Assembly: GCA_021154885.1 (NCBI GenBank)
Contig: JAJKHS010000142.1
Span: 54,793 to 118,792 of the forward strand
DNA from: Thermoanaerobaculum sp.
Lineage (GTDB): Bacteria > Acidobacteriota > Thermoanaerobaculia > Multivoradales > UBA5704
DNA length: 64,000 nt
Direction of reading: 5' to 3'
Shown one piece after another: positions 45,352 to 55,140 of this stretch. The number at the start of each line of letters is the position of its first letter. The first letter of the stretch is position 1. A program made the translations under genes and the position numbers. Under the pieces are notes generated by a model. That model was not told the DNA's origin and made no database searches. It saw only the letters and a program-made list of their open reading frames with translations.

Positions 45352-47730
45352 ATGGCTGCGACGGTGATGGAGCCGGCGGTCCGCGCCCGGATCACCCTGC
45401 CGGTGGAGGGCATGACCTGCGCCGCCTGCCAGGCGACGGTGCAGAAGGCCCTCCAGCGCCAGCCCGGGGTGCTCGACGCCGCGGTGAACCTGATGATGAA
45501 GAGCGCGGCCGTGACCTACGACCCGGCGCTCGTCCAGCCGGAGGCGCTGGTGGACGCCATCCGCGAGACCGGCTACGAGGCCGAGCTGCCGCGGCCGGAG
45601 CAGACGGCCTTCGAGGAGCAGGAGGCCCGCGACCGTTCCCAGGTCCAGGAATTCCGCAGCCTACGGCGCCAAGCCCTGGTGAGCGGCGCCGCGGGCGTCG
45701 TGGCCATGCTCCTCTCCATGCCCCTGATGGCGGCGGGCGGCCGCGCGGCCCACGGGACCGCCGGCGATCCCTTCATGCGCTGGGCCATGGAGTCCCTGAC
45801 CCCCGCCCTGCGCACGGCGATGCCGTGGCTCTATCGCATCCCGCCGGCCCTCCTCTCCTGGTCCCTGCTCGTCCTCACCCTGGCCGTGATGGCCTGGGCC
45901 GGGCGGCGCTTCTACGTCCGCGCCTGGGCGGGCCTGCGCCACCGCTCGGCGGACATGAACACCCTGGTGGCCGTGGGCACGGGCGCGGCGTTCCTCTACT
46001 CCATGCTCGCCACCGTCGCCCCCGGCTTCTTCCTCTCCCGCGGCGTGCCGCCCGACGTCTACTACGAGGCGGTGGTGATCATCATCGCCCTGGTCCTCGC
46101 CGGCAACGCCCTGGAAGCGCGAGCCAAGAGCCGCACCTCCGCGGCCCTGCGCTCGCTGGTGGCCCTGCAACCCAGGACGGCGCGGGTCCAGCGCGGCGCC
46201 GACGAGGGCACTGAGGTCGACGTGCCCGTCGAGCAGGTCGCGAGCGGCGACGTGGTGATCGTCCGCCCCGGCGAGCGGCTGCCCGTCGACGGCGAAGTCC
46301 TCTCCGGCGGCAGCGCCGTGGACGAGTCGATGCTCACCGGCGAGTCCATGCCGGTCGAAAAGCAGCCGGGAGACCGGGTGATCGGCGGCACCATCAACCG
46401 CACGGGCGCCTTCCGCTACCGGGCCACGAACCTGGGAGCGGACAGCGTCCTCGCCCAGATCGTGCGGCTGATGCGCGACGCCCAGAGCTCGCGCGCCCCC
46501 ATCCAGAAGCTCGCGGACCGCATCAGCGGCATCTTCGTGCCGGTGGTGATCGGCCTCGCCGTCGTCACCTTCGTCGTCTGGTTCCTGACGGCGGACACAG
46601 CGCCGGCCGTGCGCGCCTTCGCCGCGGCTGTGGCCGTGCTGATCATCGCCTGCCCCTGCGCCATGGGGCTCGCCGTGCCCACGGCCGTGATGGTGGCGAC
46701 GGGCCGCGGCGCCGAATTGGGCATCCTCATCAAAGGCGGCGAGGCGCTCCAGCGCGCGGGCGACGTCACCACCGTGGTGCTGGACAAAACGGGCACCGTC
46801 ACCGAGGGGATACCGGACGTCACCGACGTCTTGCCGGCCCCCGGCGCGCCGCGCGGCGCCGACGAGCTGCTGCGGCTGGTGGCCTCGCTCGAGGGCTCCT
46901 CCGAGCACCCGCTCGCCGACGCCCTGGTGCGCAAGGCCCGGAACCGGGGACTCGCCTTGGCGCCCGTCGAGGGGTTCCAGTCCATCACCGGCCTGGGAGC
47001 CGTGGGCGTCGTCGCGGGCTCGTTCGTGGCAGTGGGCAACGAGAAGCTGATGCACGAGTACGCCGCCGACGTGGCGCCCCTGCAAGCAGACGCCGAGCGC
47101 CTGGCCGGCGAGGGGAAGACCCCCGTCTACGCCGCCGTCGACGGCGCGCTGGCCGGACTGCTGGCGGTGGCCGACCCGCTCAAGCCCTCCTCCCTGGAGG
47201 CCATCGCGCGGCTGCGCCGGATGGGCCTCGACGTCGTCCTCCTGACCGGCGACAACCGGCGGACGGCCGCGGCCGTGGCCCGCCAGGCGGGGATCGATCG
47301 CGTGGTGGCGGAGGTCCTGCCGGACGGCAAGGTGGCCGAGGTCCAGCGGCTCCAGAAAGAGGGCGCCGTGGTGGCCATGGTGGGCGACGGCGTCAACGAC
47401 GCTCCGGCCCTGGCCCAGGCGGACGTGGGGATCGCGATCGGGACGGGAACCGACATCGCCGTCGAAGCGAGCGACATCACCCTGATGCGGGGCGATCCGC
47501 GCGGTGTCGCGACGGCCATCGCCCTCTCGCGGCGCACCATGCGGACGATGAAGGAGAACCTGTTCTGGGCTTTCGTCTACAACGTGATCGGCATTCCGGT
47601 GGCCGCGGGCGTCCTGTACCCGCTCTTCGGCGTGCTGCTCTCCCCCATCCTGGCGAGCGCGGCCATGGCCCTGAGCTCCGTCAGCGTGGTCACCAACAGT
47701 CTCCGCCTCCGCCGGGCGCGGCTGGCGTAA
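45352..47730 (+). CDS. copA: Copper-translocating P-type ATPase
   Basis: [45 protein letters not shown]. Confidence 0.96.
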   Translation: MAATVMEPAVRARITLPVEGMTCAACQATVQKALQRQPGVLDAAVNLMMKSAAVTYDPALVQPEALVDAIRETGYEAELPRPEQTAFEEQEARDRSQVQEFRSLRRQALVSGAAGVVAMLLSMPLMAAGGRAAHGTAGDPFMRWAMESLTPALRTAMPWLYRIPPALLSWSLLVLTLAVMAWAGRRFYVRAWAGLRHRSADMNTLVAVGTGAAFLYSMLATVAPGFFLSRGVPPDVYYEAVVIIIALVLAGNALEARAKSRTSAALRSLVALQPRTARVQRGADEGTEVDVPVEQVASGDVVIVRPGERLPVDGEVLSGGSAVDESMLTGESMPVEKQPGDRVIGGTINRTGAFRYRATNLGADSVLAQIVRLMRDAQSSRAPIQKLADRISGIFVPVVIGLAVVTFVVWFLTADTAPAVRAFAAAVAVLIIACPCAMGLAVPTAVMVATGRGAELGILIKGGEALQRAGDVTTVVLDKTGTVTEGIPDVTDVLPAPGAPRGADELLRLVASLEGSSEHPLADALVRKARNRGLALAPVEGFQSITGLGAVGVVAGSFVAVGNEKLMHEYAADVAPLQADAERLAGEGKTPVYAAVDGALAGLLAVADPLKPSSLEAIARLRRMGLDVVLLTGDNRRTAAAVARQAGIDRVVAEVLPDGKVAEVQRLQKEGAVVAMVGDGVNDAPALAQADVGIAIGTGTDIAVEASDITLMRGDPRGVATAIALSRRTMRTMKENLFWAFVYNVIGIPVAAGVLYPLFGVLLSPILASAAMALSSVSVVTNSLRLRRARLA

Positions 47731-47750
47731 AGCTCAGGAGGAGGAGCGAC

Positions 47751-48071
47751 ATGGAAATGACGAAAGAGGTCCACGCCGGCGAGCGCAAAGCGGCAGGGGT
47801 CGATCCAGGAATCAAGGACCGCAACCTCAAGCGCCTGCGCCGCATCGAAGGCCAGGTACGCGGTCTCCAGAAGATGGTCGAGGACGACCGCTACTGCGCC
47901 GACATCCTGACCCAGATCTCCTCCGTCCAGGAAGCCCTCCGCGCCGTGGGACGCGAGCTGATGAGGAACCACCTCAAGCACTGCGCCACCAAGGCGATCA
48001 GGACCGGTGCGGAGGAGGCGGAGGGGATGTATGACGAGCTGATCGAGCTGATTTACAAGCATAGCCGGTGA
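47751..48071 (+). CDS. csoR: CsoR/RcnR-family metal-sensitive repressor
   Basis: NLKRLRRIEGQVRGLQKMVEDDRYCADILTQISSVQEAL...HLKHC. Confidence 0.93.
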   Translation: MEMTKEVHAGERKAAGVDPGIKDRNLKRLRRIEGQVRGLQKMVEDDRYCADILTQISSVQEALRAVGRELMRNHLKHCATKAIRTGAEEAEGMYDELIELIYKHSR

Positions 48072-48079
48072 GGGGCGTT

Positions 48080-48213
48080 TTATGACAGGAGAAGGTCGCG
48101 GGCATGCTTCCTGAAACCGTAATGGTCCTTCTCTTCCAGCGCGGCGACCAGATCTGCGATCCGTTCTCGGCTTATGGAAATCTGCGTCCAGGACTACCCG
48201 GGCGCTGACCGTC
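48080..48213 (-). pseudogene. Remnant of the toxin partner of UPF0175 (internal deletion)
   Basis: LTVSARVVLDADF (PIN-like start) followed out of frame by ISISRERIADLVAALEEKDHYGFRKHARDLLLS*. Confidence 0.45.
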
Positions 48214-48542
48214 AAGGCACGGCTCCCCCAGCCGCCTTGAGAGCCCTGCGAGCCATGGGCCTCGAGCTCCGCCGGTCCCTCAGGAGCCTCCCGCGAGATG
48301 CCCGCACGATGGAGGCTTTCCTTCATGTCCACAATGGAGATCCCTGCCCACTCAGCGGCGCGGCCCAGAGAGAAAACCCCCTTCTCATAGAGCCGGCAGG
48401 CTACAGCTTCGCGAAGGTCAGGCCGGGCAGCAAAAAGCGTATTGACGGCATCAGACAGGAATGCCTCCCTGCTCTTGTAAAGGCTAGTTTCTGTGACGGC
48501 TGTCATCACTTCTTCAAGCTCGACGACAGATCTCTCGGCCAT
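48210..48542 (-). pseudogene. UPF0175-family antitoxin with late frameshift
   Basis: MAERSVVELEEVMTAVTETSLYKSREAFLSDAVNTLFAARPDLREAVACRLYEKGVFSLGRAAEWAGISIVDMKE; expected end EAMARRALKAAGGAVP* lies in the other frame. Confidence 0.7.
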
Positions 48543-48606
48543 AAAAAAGGATACCAACCTTTCGGCGGATAATGCGCGGGTAGGGCTCGCGCCTCTCACT
48601 CTGCTG

Positions 48607-48825
48607 CCCCGAAGGGGCAAGGTATGTAACCTGGGGCTGGCGCTTTTTGCCAGCTCCAGGTAGACGTAGCCCAACAAAACCCTGAAGCCCTGAAGGGGCG
48701 GCGGCAGTTCGCAACGATGAACTGCCGTCGCCCCTTACGAGGCTCTGGGAATGTGGGGACGTGGGTTTCCTGGGGCTGGCAAAAAGCGCCAGCCCCAGGC
48801 TACATGCTGCCGGCCCCTCGGGCCT
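48607..48825. repeat. Triple-hairpin intergenic repeat element
   Basis: Hairpins CCTGGGGCTGGCGCTTTTTGCCAGCTCCAGG (48630-48660), AGGGGCGGCGGCAGTTC/GAACTGCCGTCGCCCCT (~48692-48735), CCTGGGGCTGGCAAAAAGCGCCAGCCCCAGG (48769-48799); outer arms inverted. Confidence 0.85.
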
Positions 48826-48858
48826 GGAAAGACCGGCTTTTCAGGTGCCCCACGCAGG

Positions 48859-49548
48859 TCAGACCCTCTCCAGACCGAACCGCTCGCGCAGACCAAGCCG
48901 CCCCGGCTCGGTGAGACGGACCGCCCGGCTCGACGCCGTCCGTTCGATCCATCCCATTTCGAGCAGGCGGGCGAGGAGCGCGGCGCCGAGGGCGCCGGCG
49001 AGGTGGTGGCGGCGCTCGCTCCAGTCGAGGCAGGCCCGCGCGAAGCGCCGCCGCTCGGCGGCTGCGATCGACACGTCGACGCCGAGGCCGGCGAGGAGAT
49101 GCTCGCCGTCCGGTGTCAGCTCGTAGTCGCGGTCGGCCGGCACGAGGCAGCCTTGGTGCACGAGGGACTCGGCGATCTGGACGCCCAGGAATCCCGCCAG
49201 GTGGTCGTAGCAGGTCCGCGCGAAGCGCAGGGCCTTCGCCGTCTGCCCTTCGTGGAAGGTGCGGGCCGGGGCCGGCGGCGCGAGGGTGGCGAGGGCTTCG
49301 AGGACGCCGACCACGCTCGGGCTTGCGAGCCGGTAATAACGATGGCGACCCCGCCGGTCGGCGGCCACCAGCCCACCGGCGATCAGCTTGTCGAGGTGGT
49401 AGCTGATCGTCGGCGCCTTGACGCCGGCCCGCAAAGCCAGCTCGCAGGCGGGCAGCATCCGGCCATCGCTCAACGCAAAGAGGATCGTCGAGCGCGTGGA
49501 GTCGGCCACCAACGCGGCGACCGGAGCGATGTGAGCGTCTGCATCCAT
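48859..49548 (-). CDS. ArsR-family transcriptional regulator
   Basis: ALVADSTRSTILFALSDGRMLPACELALRAGVKAPTISYHLDKLIAGGLVAADRRGRHRYYRLA. Confidence 0.9.
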   Translation of the reverse strand: MDADAHIAPVAALVADSTRSTILFALSDGRMLPACELALRAGVKAPTISYHLDKLIAGGLVAADRRGRHRYYRLASPSVVGVLEALATLAPPAPARTFHEGQTAKALRFARTCYDHLAGFLGVQIAESLVHQGCLVPADRDYELTPDGEHLLAGLGVDVSIAAAERRRFARACLDWSERRHHLAGALGAALLARLLEMGWIERTASSRAVRLTEPGRLGLRERFGLERV

Positions 49549-49637
49549 AGTTCGATGACCCTGGAAGACCAGCACGTCTATCCTCTCCTCCGCCGGGGCC
49601 GGAGCGGTCCCGGGGAGACGAGAGGAGAACCTGAAGA

Positions 49638-50762
49638 ATGGTACCCGAGAAACCCTTCCCGCCCGATCCGATCGCGGCCTTGACCTTTCCCAATCCCTAT
49701 CCGTTCTACGCCGAACTGGTGGCGAGGAAGCCGCTCTATCTCGACGACGCGCTGGGCTTCTGGGTTGCGGCGAGCGCCGAGGCCGTGACCGCCGTTCTGG
49801 CGAGCGATCTCTGCCGGGTGCGTCCGCCGGCCGAGCCGGTGCCCAGGGCGCTGCTGGGGACGCCGGCCGGCGAGATCTTCCGGCATCTCGTGCGGATGAA
49901 CGACGGCCCGCTCCACGGTCCCTGCAAACAGGCGGTCGCGGCGAGGCTGGCGTCGATCGGCGAGGCCCAGGCAGCCACGGCGAGCCGCCACTGGGCGCGC
50001 TGCCTGGCCGAGGAGCTCCGGCCTGCAGACGATCCCGGGAATCTCGCGGGCTTCCACCTTCGCCTGCCGGTGTATACGGTCGCGAGCCTGCTCGGGGTCC
50101 CCGCGGACGAGCTGCGGCCGGTGGCCGAGTGGATCGGCGACCTCGCTCCGGCCCTGGCGCCGGCCAGCACCCCCGCACAGGTCGAGCAGGGCCAGGCGGC
50201 GGCGAGCTCGCTGCTGGAGCTGTTCCATTCGCTCCTCGCCGGCGAAGGAGAGGTCGCCATCGCCAACGCGATCGGCCTGCTTTTCCAGTCCCACGACGCG
50301 ACGGCCGGCCTGATCGGCAACGCGCTCGTGGCGTTGGGAACGCACCGCGACGCGCGCGAGCGGGTGGCCGCCGACCCGGACCTGCTGCCAGCGCTCCTCC
50401 TGGAGGTCCTCCGCTATGATCCGCCGGTGCAGAACACACGCCGCTTCCTCGTCCGCGACGGCGTCGTGGCCGGCCAGCGGATGCGGGAGGGCGACACGGT
50501 GCTGGTCCTCCTGGCGGCGGCCAACCGTGACCCGGCGGTCAATGAGGACCCCGAGCGCTTCGAGCTCTTCCGGCAGGCGCGGCGGATCTTCACCTTCGGC
50601 GCCGGAGCCCACGCGTGCCCGGGTGACGCGCTCGCCATCACCATCGCACGCGCGGGGGTCGAGCGGCTGATCCTGGCCAGCCTCGACCTCGAGCGTTTCG
50701 CCGCCACCGTGACCTATCGCCCGTCCGCGAACGTGCGAATCCCGGGGCGACCTGCGGTATGA
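49638..50762 (+). CDS. Cytochrome P450
   Basis: LLLEVLRYDPPVQNTRR and heme motif FTFGAGAHACPGDALA; GTG/ATG start region 49638. Confidence 0.93.
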   Translation: MVPEKPFPPDPIAALTFPNPYPFYAELVARKPLYLDDALGFWVAASAEAVTAVLASDLCRVRPPAEPVPRALLGTPAGEIFRHLVRMNDGPLHGPCKQAVAARLASIGEAQAATASRHWARCLAEELRPADDPGNLAGFHLRLPVYTVASLLGVPADELRPVAEWIGDLAPALAPASTPAQVEQGQAAASSLLELFHSLLAGEGEVAIANAIGLLFQSHDATAGLIGNALVALGTHRDARERVAADPDLLPALLLEVLRYDPPVQNTRRFLVRDGVVAGQRMREGDTVLVLLAAANRDPAVNEDPERFELFRQARRIFTFGAGAHACPGDALAITIARAGVERLILASLDLERFAATVTYRPSANVRIPGRPAV

Positions 50763-50795
50763 TCGCCGTCAGGCCCAGAGCGTCGAAGTCTTAGT

Positions 50796-51383
50796 GGACA
50801 CGTCACGCCGCTCAGCGGACAGGCCCCGCGGTTCAACGGGCACGTCCCACGGTTCATGGGACACGTCACGCGGCTCATGGGACAGGGCCCATGGCTCATT
50901 GGACCTGTCCTGCGGCTCAGAGGACGTGTCCCATGGCTCAAGGGACAGGCTCCGCGGCTTGCCGGACATGTCCAACGGCTCAGTGGACACGTCACGCGGC
51001 TCGTAGGACATGTCCTATGGCTCAGAGGACATGTCCCGCGGCTGATGAGACACGTCCATTGGCTCGTTGGACGTGTCCTGCGGCTCATAGGACGTGTCCA
51101 CCGGCTCATTGGACAGGTCCTGCGGCTGATGAGACACGTCCATTAGCCCGTTGGACATGTCCATTGGCTCATCGGACAGGTCTCACGAGCCATCGGACAC
51201 GTCCTGCGTCTCATGAGACAGGTCCTGCGAGCCATCGGACAGGTCCCGCGTCTCATGGGACATGTCCTTCGAGCCATCGGACAGGTCCTGCCAGCCACAG
51301 GACACGTCCATTGGCTCAGAGAACATGTCCTGTCAGCCATCGGACACGTCCTGCGCGCCGTCGGCATGTCCATCGCTTCCATT
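50796..51383. repeat. 28-unit 21-bp tandem array, core GGAC-NN-GTCC
   Basis: Unit starts every 21 bp from 50796 to 51363; only the last unit carries a 1-nt deletion; consensus GGACAYGTCCYRYGGCTCATN. Confidence 0.97.
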
Positions 51384-51413
51384 GCTCGCTCGAAGCAGCC
51401 ATCATCCTTGCCC

Positions 51414-52676
51414 ATGACAAGGAATGGGTGGGCCGAGGCGAGGGTGGTCATCATCGGGGCGGGCGTGTCGGGCCTCTGCTGCGCTCTGCGACTCCAGGAG
51501 AGGGGAATCCCTTGTCTGATCCTCGAAGCGTCCGACGCTCCGGGCGGGCGCGTCCGCACGGACAGGGTGGACGGCTTTCTCCTCGATCGCGGTTTCCAGG
51601 TGCTGCTCACCGCCTACCCTGAGGCCCGCCGGCTCCTCGACCATCGGGCGCTGAAGCTGCGGACATTCTCGCCCGGCGCCCTGATCCGGATGGACGGCAA
51701 GTTTCACCGGGTCTCGGACCCGTTCCGACAGCCCTGGACGCTCCCGGCGACGCTCCTCTCTCCCGTCGGCAATTGGAACGACAAGCTGCGGATCGCCCGT
51801 CTGCGGCGCCACGTCCTCGCGGGCTCGATCGACGAGGTCTTCCAGCGGCCGGAGACCTCCGCGCTGGACGCTCTGCTCGAATTCGGCTTCAGCGACCGGA
51901 TGATCGGGTCGTTCTTCCGCCCGTTCTTCGGCGGCATCTTCCTGGAGACGGAGCTTGCCACGTCCAGCCGCATGCTCGATTTCGTCTTCCGGATGTTCAG
52001 CCTGGGCAAGGCCTCGCTCCCCGCTGCGGGCATGGGTGCCATTCCCCAGCAGCTCGCGGCGCGGCTGCCGGCTGGGACGATCCGTCTGGCAGCCCGTGTC
52101 GAGGCGCTCGGAGAGGGGGAGGTGCGTCTGGCAGGCGGCGAGCGGGTCGCGGCGGCGGCTGTGGTGCTGGCCTCCGAGGCTACGGAGGCGGCGCGTCTGC
52201 TGCCGGACCTGCATCCTCCCGGCTTTCACGGCACGGCCTGCCTCTACTACGCGGCGGACCAGGCGCCGCTGTCCAAGCCTCTCCTGATCCTCAACGGCGA
52301 GGGCCGGGGACCGGTGGACAACCTCTGCGTGCCGAGCGCCCTGGCCCCCAGCTATGCGCCGGCCGGCAAGGCGCTCGTCTCCGCCACGGTGGTGGGAGCT
52401 GCCGGAGCGGACGAAAAGGACCTGGAATCCGAGGTCCGCCGTCACCTCGCCTCCTGGTTCGGGGCGGCGGTCCAGAGCTGGCGTCACCTGCGCACCTACC
52501 GCATCCCCCTGGCACTCCCGGCTCGCAGCTCCCTGGAGCCGGCGGCTCTGCCCGTCCGGCGCCGGCCCGGGCTCTATCTATGCGGTGACCATCGCGAGAC
52601 CCCGTCGCTCCAGGGTGCGATGGTGTCCGGACGGCGGGCGGCGGAGGCGGTGATCGAGGATTGGGAGAAGGTGTAG
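51414..52676 (+). CDS. FAD-dependent amine-oxidase/protoporphyrinogen-oxidase-like oxidoreductase
   Basis: ARVVIIGAGVSGLCCALRLQERGIPCLILEASDAPGGRVRT; C-term YLCGDHRETPSLQGAMVSGRRAAEAV. Confidence 0.93.
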   Translation: MTRNGWAEARVVIIGAGVSGLCCALRLQERGIPCLILEASDAPGGRVRTDRVDGFLLDRGFQVLLTAYPEARRLLDHRALKLRTFSPGALIRMDGKFHRVSDPFRQPWTLPATLLSPVGNWNDKLRIARLRRHVLAGSIDEVFQRPETSALDALLEFGFSDRMIGSFFRPFFGGIFLETELATSSRMLDFVFRMFSLGKASLPAAGMGAIPQQLAARLPAGTIRLAARVEALGEGEVRLAGGERVAAAAVVLASEATEAARLLPDLHPPGFHGTACLYYAADQAPLSKPLLILNGEGRGPVDNLCVPSALAPSYAPAGKALVSATVVGAAGADEKDLESEVRRHLASWFGAAVQSWRHLRTYRIPLALPARSSLEPAALPVRRRPGLYLCGDHRETPSLQGAMVSGRRAAEAVIEDWEKV

Positions 52677-52680
52677 GCGC

Positions 52681-55104
52681 CTACTCCCCAAACGGCGCCC
52701 AGATGTTCTTCACCTCGATCGCCCGGCGGAGGAATTCCTCGCCTGCCCCTTGCTCCGGGTCGGCCCAATCGCGGGCGCGGCCGTAGTTGACCCAGGTGCG
52801 CTTGAGGTTGCCGATCGAGGCCCGCTCGACGGCGGCGCTGCCTTCGCGGCTGCCGAAGTACCAGAGGGCGTCCACGTCATCATGGGCGGCGAGGACACCG
52901 GCCAGGGCGTCGCGGACTCCCGTGACGATGTTGATCACGCCTGCCGGGACGTCCGAGGTGTCGAAGACCTGGTAGAGGTCCGTGGCCGCCAGGGGCCAGC
53001 GCTCGGAGGGGACGGCCACGACGGCGTTGCCCATGGCCACGGCCGCGGCCACGGTCGCGATGAAGGCGAGCAGGGGGCGCTCGTCCGGGCAGACCACGGC
53101 CAGGGTACCGATGGGCTCGTGGACGGCGAAGGTGAAGTTGCGCAGCGGCGTGGCCTGGACCCGGCCGGCGTACTTGTCCGCCCAGGCGGCGTTGGTGAAG
53201 AGGCGCTCGACCGCGAGGTCGACCTCGGCACCTGCGGCGTCCGGACCGGCGCCCGTCATGGCGTGAAGGCGGCGGACGAATTCATCGCGCCGGGCGGCGA
53301 GGTTCTCGGCCACGTAATAGAGGATCTGCGCCCGCAGATGGGCCGTCGACTTCGCCCAGCCGGGAGCGGCCTTGCGGGCGGCTTCGACGGCGTTGCGGAC
53401 GTCCTTGCGGTTGCCCTCCCCCACCTCGCCGATCAGGCGCCCGTCCGGACCCAGGATCTTGCGGCTGGCCTCGCCGTCCGGGCGGGTCTGCTTGCCGCCG
53501 ATGTAGAGCTTGGCCGTGCGGTCGATGGGCGGCAGCCCAGCCGGAGTGCCGTCCCTCTCGTCCTCCTCGTCCCTGCCGTCCTTGCTGTCCCTGCCGTGCT
53601 TGTTTTTCCCATCCTGCGCCTTCTTGGCCTCGGCCTCCCAGCGCGGCTGCACGTACTCCCAGAGACCTTCCCGGCCGCCCTCGCGGCCGAAGCCGCTCTC
53701 GCGATAGCCGCCGAAGCCGGAGGCGGCGTCGAAGAGGTTCGTGCTGTTGATCCACACGGTGCCGGCCTTGATCTTGGCGGCGAGGTCCAGGGCGAGGTTG
53801 ACGTTCTCCGTCCAGAGGCTCGCCGCCAGGCCGTAGCGCGTGTTGTTCGCCAGCTCGACGGCCTCCTCCGGGGTGCGGAAGGTCATGGCGACGAGCACCG
53901 GGCCGAAGATCTCGACCTGGGCGATGGTGGCCGCCGGCTCGACCTCGGTGAACAGGGTGGGGGGATAGAACCAGCCGTCGCGCGGGCAGCTCCAGGACGG
54001 CTGCCACATCTTCGCTCCCTCCTCCACCCCCTGGCGCACCAGCCGCTCGATGCGCTCGAGCTGCACCGGGGCGATGATGGCGCCGATGTCGATGGCCTTG
54101 TCGCGCGGATCGCCCACCCGCAGGGTCTCCATGCGGGCACGGAGCCGGGCATAGAGCGTCTCGGCCACGCCCTCCTGAACGAGCAGACGCGAGCCGGCGC
54201 AGCAGACCTCCCCCTGGTTGAACCAGATGGCGTCCACCACCCCCTCGACCGCGCCGTCGAGGTCGGCGTCGTCGAAGACCACGAAGGGGGACTTGCCGCC
54301 CAGCTCCAGCGACAGCTTCTTGCCGGTGCCCGCCGTGGCCTCGCGGATCAGGCGGCCGACGTCGGTGGAGCCGGTGAAGGCGATCTTGTCGATCCCGGGA
54401 TGGCGGACGATCAGCTCGCCCGTGCGGCCGTCGCCGGTGACGATGTTGACCACCCCCGGCGGCAGGCCCGAGTCGCGGCAGATCTCGGCGAAGGCGAACG
54501 CCGTCAGCGGCGTGAACTCGGCAGGCTTGAGCACTACCGTGTTGCCCATGGCGAGGGCCGGCGCGATCTTCCAGGCGAGCATGAGCAGGGGGAAATTCCA
54601 GGGGATGATCTGGCCGGCAACGCCGAGAGGGACGTAGCCCGGCAGCTCGCGCGCCATGAGCTGGGCCCACCCGGCGTGGTGGTAGAAGTGCCGGGCCACG
54701 AGCGGGATGTCGATGTCCCGTGTCTCGCGGATCGGCTTGCCATTGTCCAGGGTCTCCAACACGGCGAGCAGGCGCGCGTTCTTCTGCACGTGACGGGCGA
54801 GGGCGTAGAGATGACGGGCGCGGCCGTGGCCACCCAGCTCCCACCACGGGCCCTGAGCCGCCCGCGCGGCGTCGACGGCGGCGTCCACGTCCGCCGTGCC
54901 GCACTGGGCCACGTGGGCGAGGGGCTTGGCGGTGGCCGGATTCAGCGTGTCGAACCATTCGCCGGTGGCCGGCTGACGGAAGCCGCCGTCGATGAACGGG
55001 AGGACCTCCCGGCCGCGGGCCTCCAGCCAAGCCAGGGCCGGATCGGCGCTCTCGGGCGCCGGGCCATATTCCAGGGTCTCGAAAATTTCGGCGATGGTGG
55101 CCAT
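52681..55104 (-). CDS. Didomain aldehyde dehydrogenase
   Basis: N-domain VLKPAEFTPLTAFAFAEI, LELGGKSPFVVFDDADLDGAVEG, NQGEVCCAGSRLLVQEG; second partial ALDH domain IDRTAKLYIGGKQTRPDGE... Confidence 0.93.
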   Translation of the reverse strand: MATIAEIFETLEYGPAPESADPALAWLEARGREVLPFIDGGFRQPATGEWFDTLNPATAKPLAHVAQCGTADVDAAVDAARAAQGPWWELGGHGRARHLYALARHVQKNARLLAVLETLDNGKPIRETRDIDIPLVARHFYHHAGWAQLMARELPGYVPLGVAGQIIPWNFPLLMLAWKIAPALAMGNTVVLKPAEFTPLTAFAFAEICRDSGLPPGVVNIVTGDGRTGELIVRHPGIDKIAFTGSTDVGRLIREATAGTGKKLSLELGGKSPFVVFDDADLDGAVEGVVDAIWFNQGEVCCAGSRLLVQEGVAETLYARLRARMETLRVGDPRDKAIDIGAIIAPVQLERIERLVRQGVEEGAKMWQPSWSCPRDGWFYPPTLFTEVEPAATIAQVEIFGPVLVAMTFRTPEEAVELANNTRYGLAASLWTENVNLALDLAAKIKAGTVWINSTNLFDAASGFGGYRESGFGREGGREGLWEYVQPRWEAEAKKAQDGKNKHGRDSKDGRDEEDERDGTPAGLPPIDRTAKLYIGGKQTRPDGEASRKILGPDGRLIGEVGEGNRKDVRNAVEAARKAAPGWAKSTAHLRAQILYYVAENLAARRDEFVRRLHAMTGAGPDAAGAEVDLAVERLFTNAAWADKYAGRVQATPLRNFTFAVHEPIGTLAVVCPDERPLLAFIATVAAAVAMGNAVVAVPSERWPLAATDLYQVFDTSDVPAGVINIVTGVRDALAGVLAAHDDVDALWYFGSREGSAAVERASIGNLKRTWVNYGRARDWADPEQGAGEEFLRRAIEVKNIWAPFGE

Positions 55105-55140
55105 CAAGACCTCCTCGGGGCACCCGGCGCCAAGAGCCGG

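Noticed and set aside
50796-51383. CRISPR array
   Set aside because: Units are 21 bp and contiguous, with no unique spacers and no cas genes in the window.
50714-51622. ORFs crossing the 21-bp array (heptapeptide repeats such as CPMSRRT or RTCPAAH on both strands)
   Set aside because: 21 is a multiple of 3, so several frames stay open automatically; variation is not concentrated at third positions and the palindromic core is conserved at nucleotide level. Kept only as the main alternative explanation.
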